DNA of 6,038 nt, from positions 1-6,038 of the forward strand of contig JAESTI010000311.1 in NCBI GenBank assembly GCA_016763665.1, read 5' to 3'. Positions 5,532-6,038 of this stretch are shown piece after piece. Position numbers and translations under genes: made by a program. How positions within the stretch are numbered: the first letter of the stretch is position 1; each line of letters starts with the position of its first letter. Below the pieces are notes generated by a model. That model saw only the letters and a program-made list of their open reading frames with translations. It ran no database searches and was not told the DNA's origin. Source of the stretch: Bacteroidia bacterium (GTDB taxonomy: Bacteria; Bacteroidota; Bacteroidia; Flavobacteriales; NORP286).

Positions 5532-6038
5532 TAAAGTGATTCTAAGAATTGTATCAATTGCTCCTTCTCCAGATCTGACAATGCTGTAAAGTTCTTAGCT
5601 ATACTGCTTGCTTCTCCGGTAGAATGATAGCCAATAGCTTCTTCTAGTGTGGTTGCCCTACCGTCATGTAAATAATATCCAGTTCCTCCCTGGCTTTCCT
5701 GTGCCAATCCCAATCCCCAGAGGGGAGGTGTGCGCCATTCACTGCCTTGCGCATTTCCTTCAGGTATTTCAGGATACCCGTCAGTAGTAGAAGCCAAAGC
5801 TGATCCCATATCATGTAATAATAAATCAGTGTAAGGATGAAACACCTTTTCGCTCAACGCTTCAATCTCTGATTTTGCAGTTGTTAAATTTGCCTTATGA
5901 CAACCGTTACAGCCAATTTGGGTGAATAATTTTTCCCCAGCTAAAACATCAGGGTCATCCTCATCCCTTCGAGTTGGCGCTTTGAGGGTTCTCATGTAAA
6001 AAACAAGGCTGTTTACCACATTTAAACTGACTTCCGGA
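5531..6038 (-). CDS. DHOR-family (DUF1111) c-type heme oxidoreductase, C-terminal part
   Basis: The frame is open to the right edge, giving 168 visible residues; the GTG at 6017-6019 is internal, since conserved-looking sequence (SLNVVNSLVFYMRTLKAP) continues upstream of it. A CxxCH heme c site, GCNGCHK, is encoded at 5897-5911. Further motifs fit the di-heme oxidoreductase/DUF1111 (COG3488) family: PYTDLLLHDMGSAL, GSEWRTPPLWGLGLAQ, GYYLHDGRATTLEEAIGYH and the ending LIQFLESL. HDGRATTLEEAI is also the hallmark of MauG and di-heme peroxidase relatives. Family members normally bear two hemes, so the other CxxCH and the signal peptide should lie beyond the edge. The protein would act in the periplasm, with heme attached after Sec export. 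The family is often called a thiol oxidoreductase, but that activity is weakly supported. It is first of the visible operon genes; members often neighbour imelysin iron-uptake genes, which cannot be checked here. Confidence 0.88.
   Translation of the reverse strand, partial: PEVSLNVVNSLVFYMRTLKAPTRRDEDDPDVLAGEKLFTQIGCNGCHKANLTTAKSEIEALSEKVFHPYTDLLLHDMGSALASTTDGYPEIPEGNAQGSEWRTPPLWGLGLAQESQGGTGYYLHDGRATTLEEAIGYHSTGEASSIAKNFTALSDLEKEQLIQFLESL

Noticed and set aside
5392..5589. Plus-strand open frame of 65 codons
   Set aside because: Antisense to the Rieske and heme oxidoreductase genes, whose motifs are intact.
6017..6019. GTG as the true start of the heme oxidoreductase
   Set aside because: It would leave a cytoplasmic fragment without signal peptide; the frame continues upstream to the edge with family-like sequence.

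Overview
The window looks like chromosomal DNA from a gliding-type member of the Bacteroidota, probably Cytophagales-like. This rests on: AT-rich sequence; candidate promoters of the Bacteroidota form TTG-N(17-23)-TAnnTTTG; few Shine-Dalgarno sequences; the start of a secreted protein that appears to open with a SprB-type repeat; and a uroporphyrin-free set of envelope genes (Rieske lipoprotein, di-heme oxidoreductase, OprO/P-like porin) typical of Bacteroidota electron-transfer and nutrient loci. The genus cannot be fixed from the sequence.

Layout. Left edge (1-147, minus): the first 49 codons of an exported SprB-repeat-like protein that runs off the window. 148-386: a divergent intergenic region with one Bacteroidota-type promoter facing each way; the rightward promoter is overlapped by an inverted repeat. 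387-1799 (plus): a 470-residue alpha-helical cytosolic protein of unknown function with an FLxSPYFN motif. 1800-1959: the convergent gap, holding a REP-like palindromic repeat (1820-1905) and a small terminator-like hairpin. 1960-3405 (minus): pyruvate kinase, with the residue signature of the K+-independent class. 3406-3860: about 450 bases without a gene but rich in structure: a 123-base segment bounded by 15-base inverted repeats (3489-3611), further inverted repeats to about 3731, and two blocks of heptanucleotide tandem repeats.

Right side (3861-6038, minus): an apparent operon transcribed from beyond the right edge. Its order is DUF1111/DHOR-family c-type heme oxidoreductase (5'-truncated here), then a Tat-exported Rieske [2Fe-2S] lipoprotein whose GTG start overlaps the previous stop codon by one base, then an OprO/P-like outer-membrane porin 9 bases later. 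All three products act outside the cytoplasmic membrane. The simplest reading is a small envelope redox and uptake module: heme oxidoreductase and Rieske protein exchange electrons in the periplasm or at a lipid anchor, and the porin admits the substrate or ion. Di-heme proteins of this family often sit near imelysin-type iron-uptake genes, so the part lying beyond the right edge matters for interpretation. This operon is the most interesting item in the window; the rest is ordinary housekeeping plus dispersed non-coding repeats.
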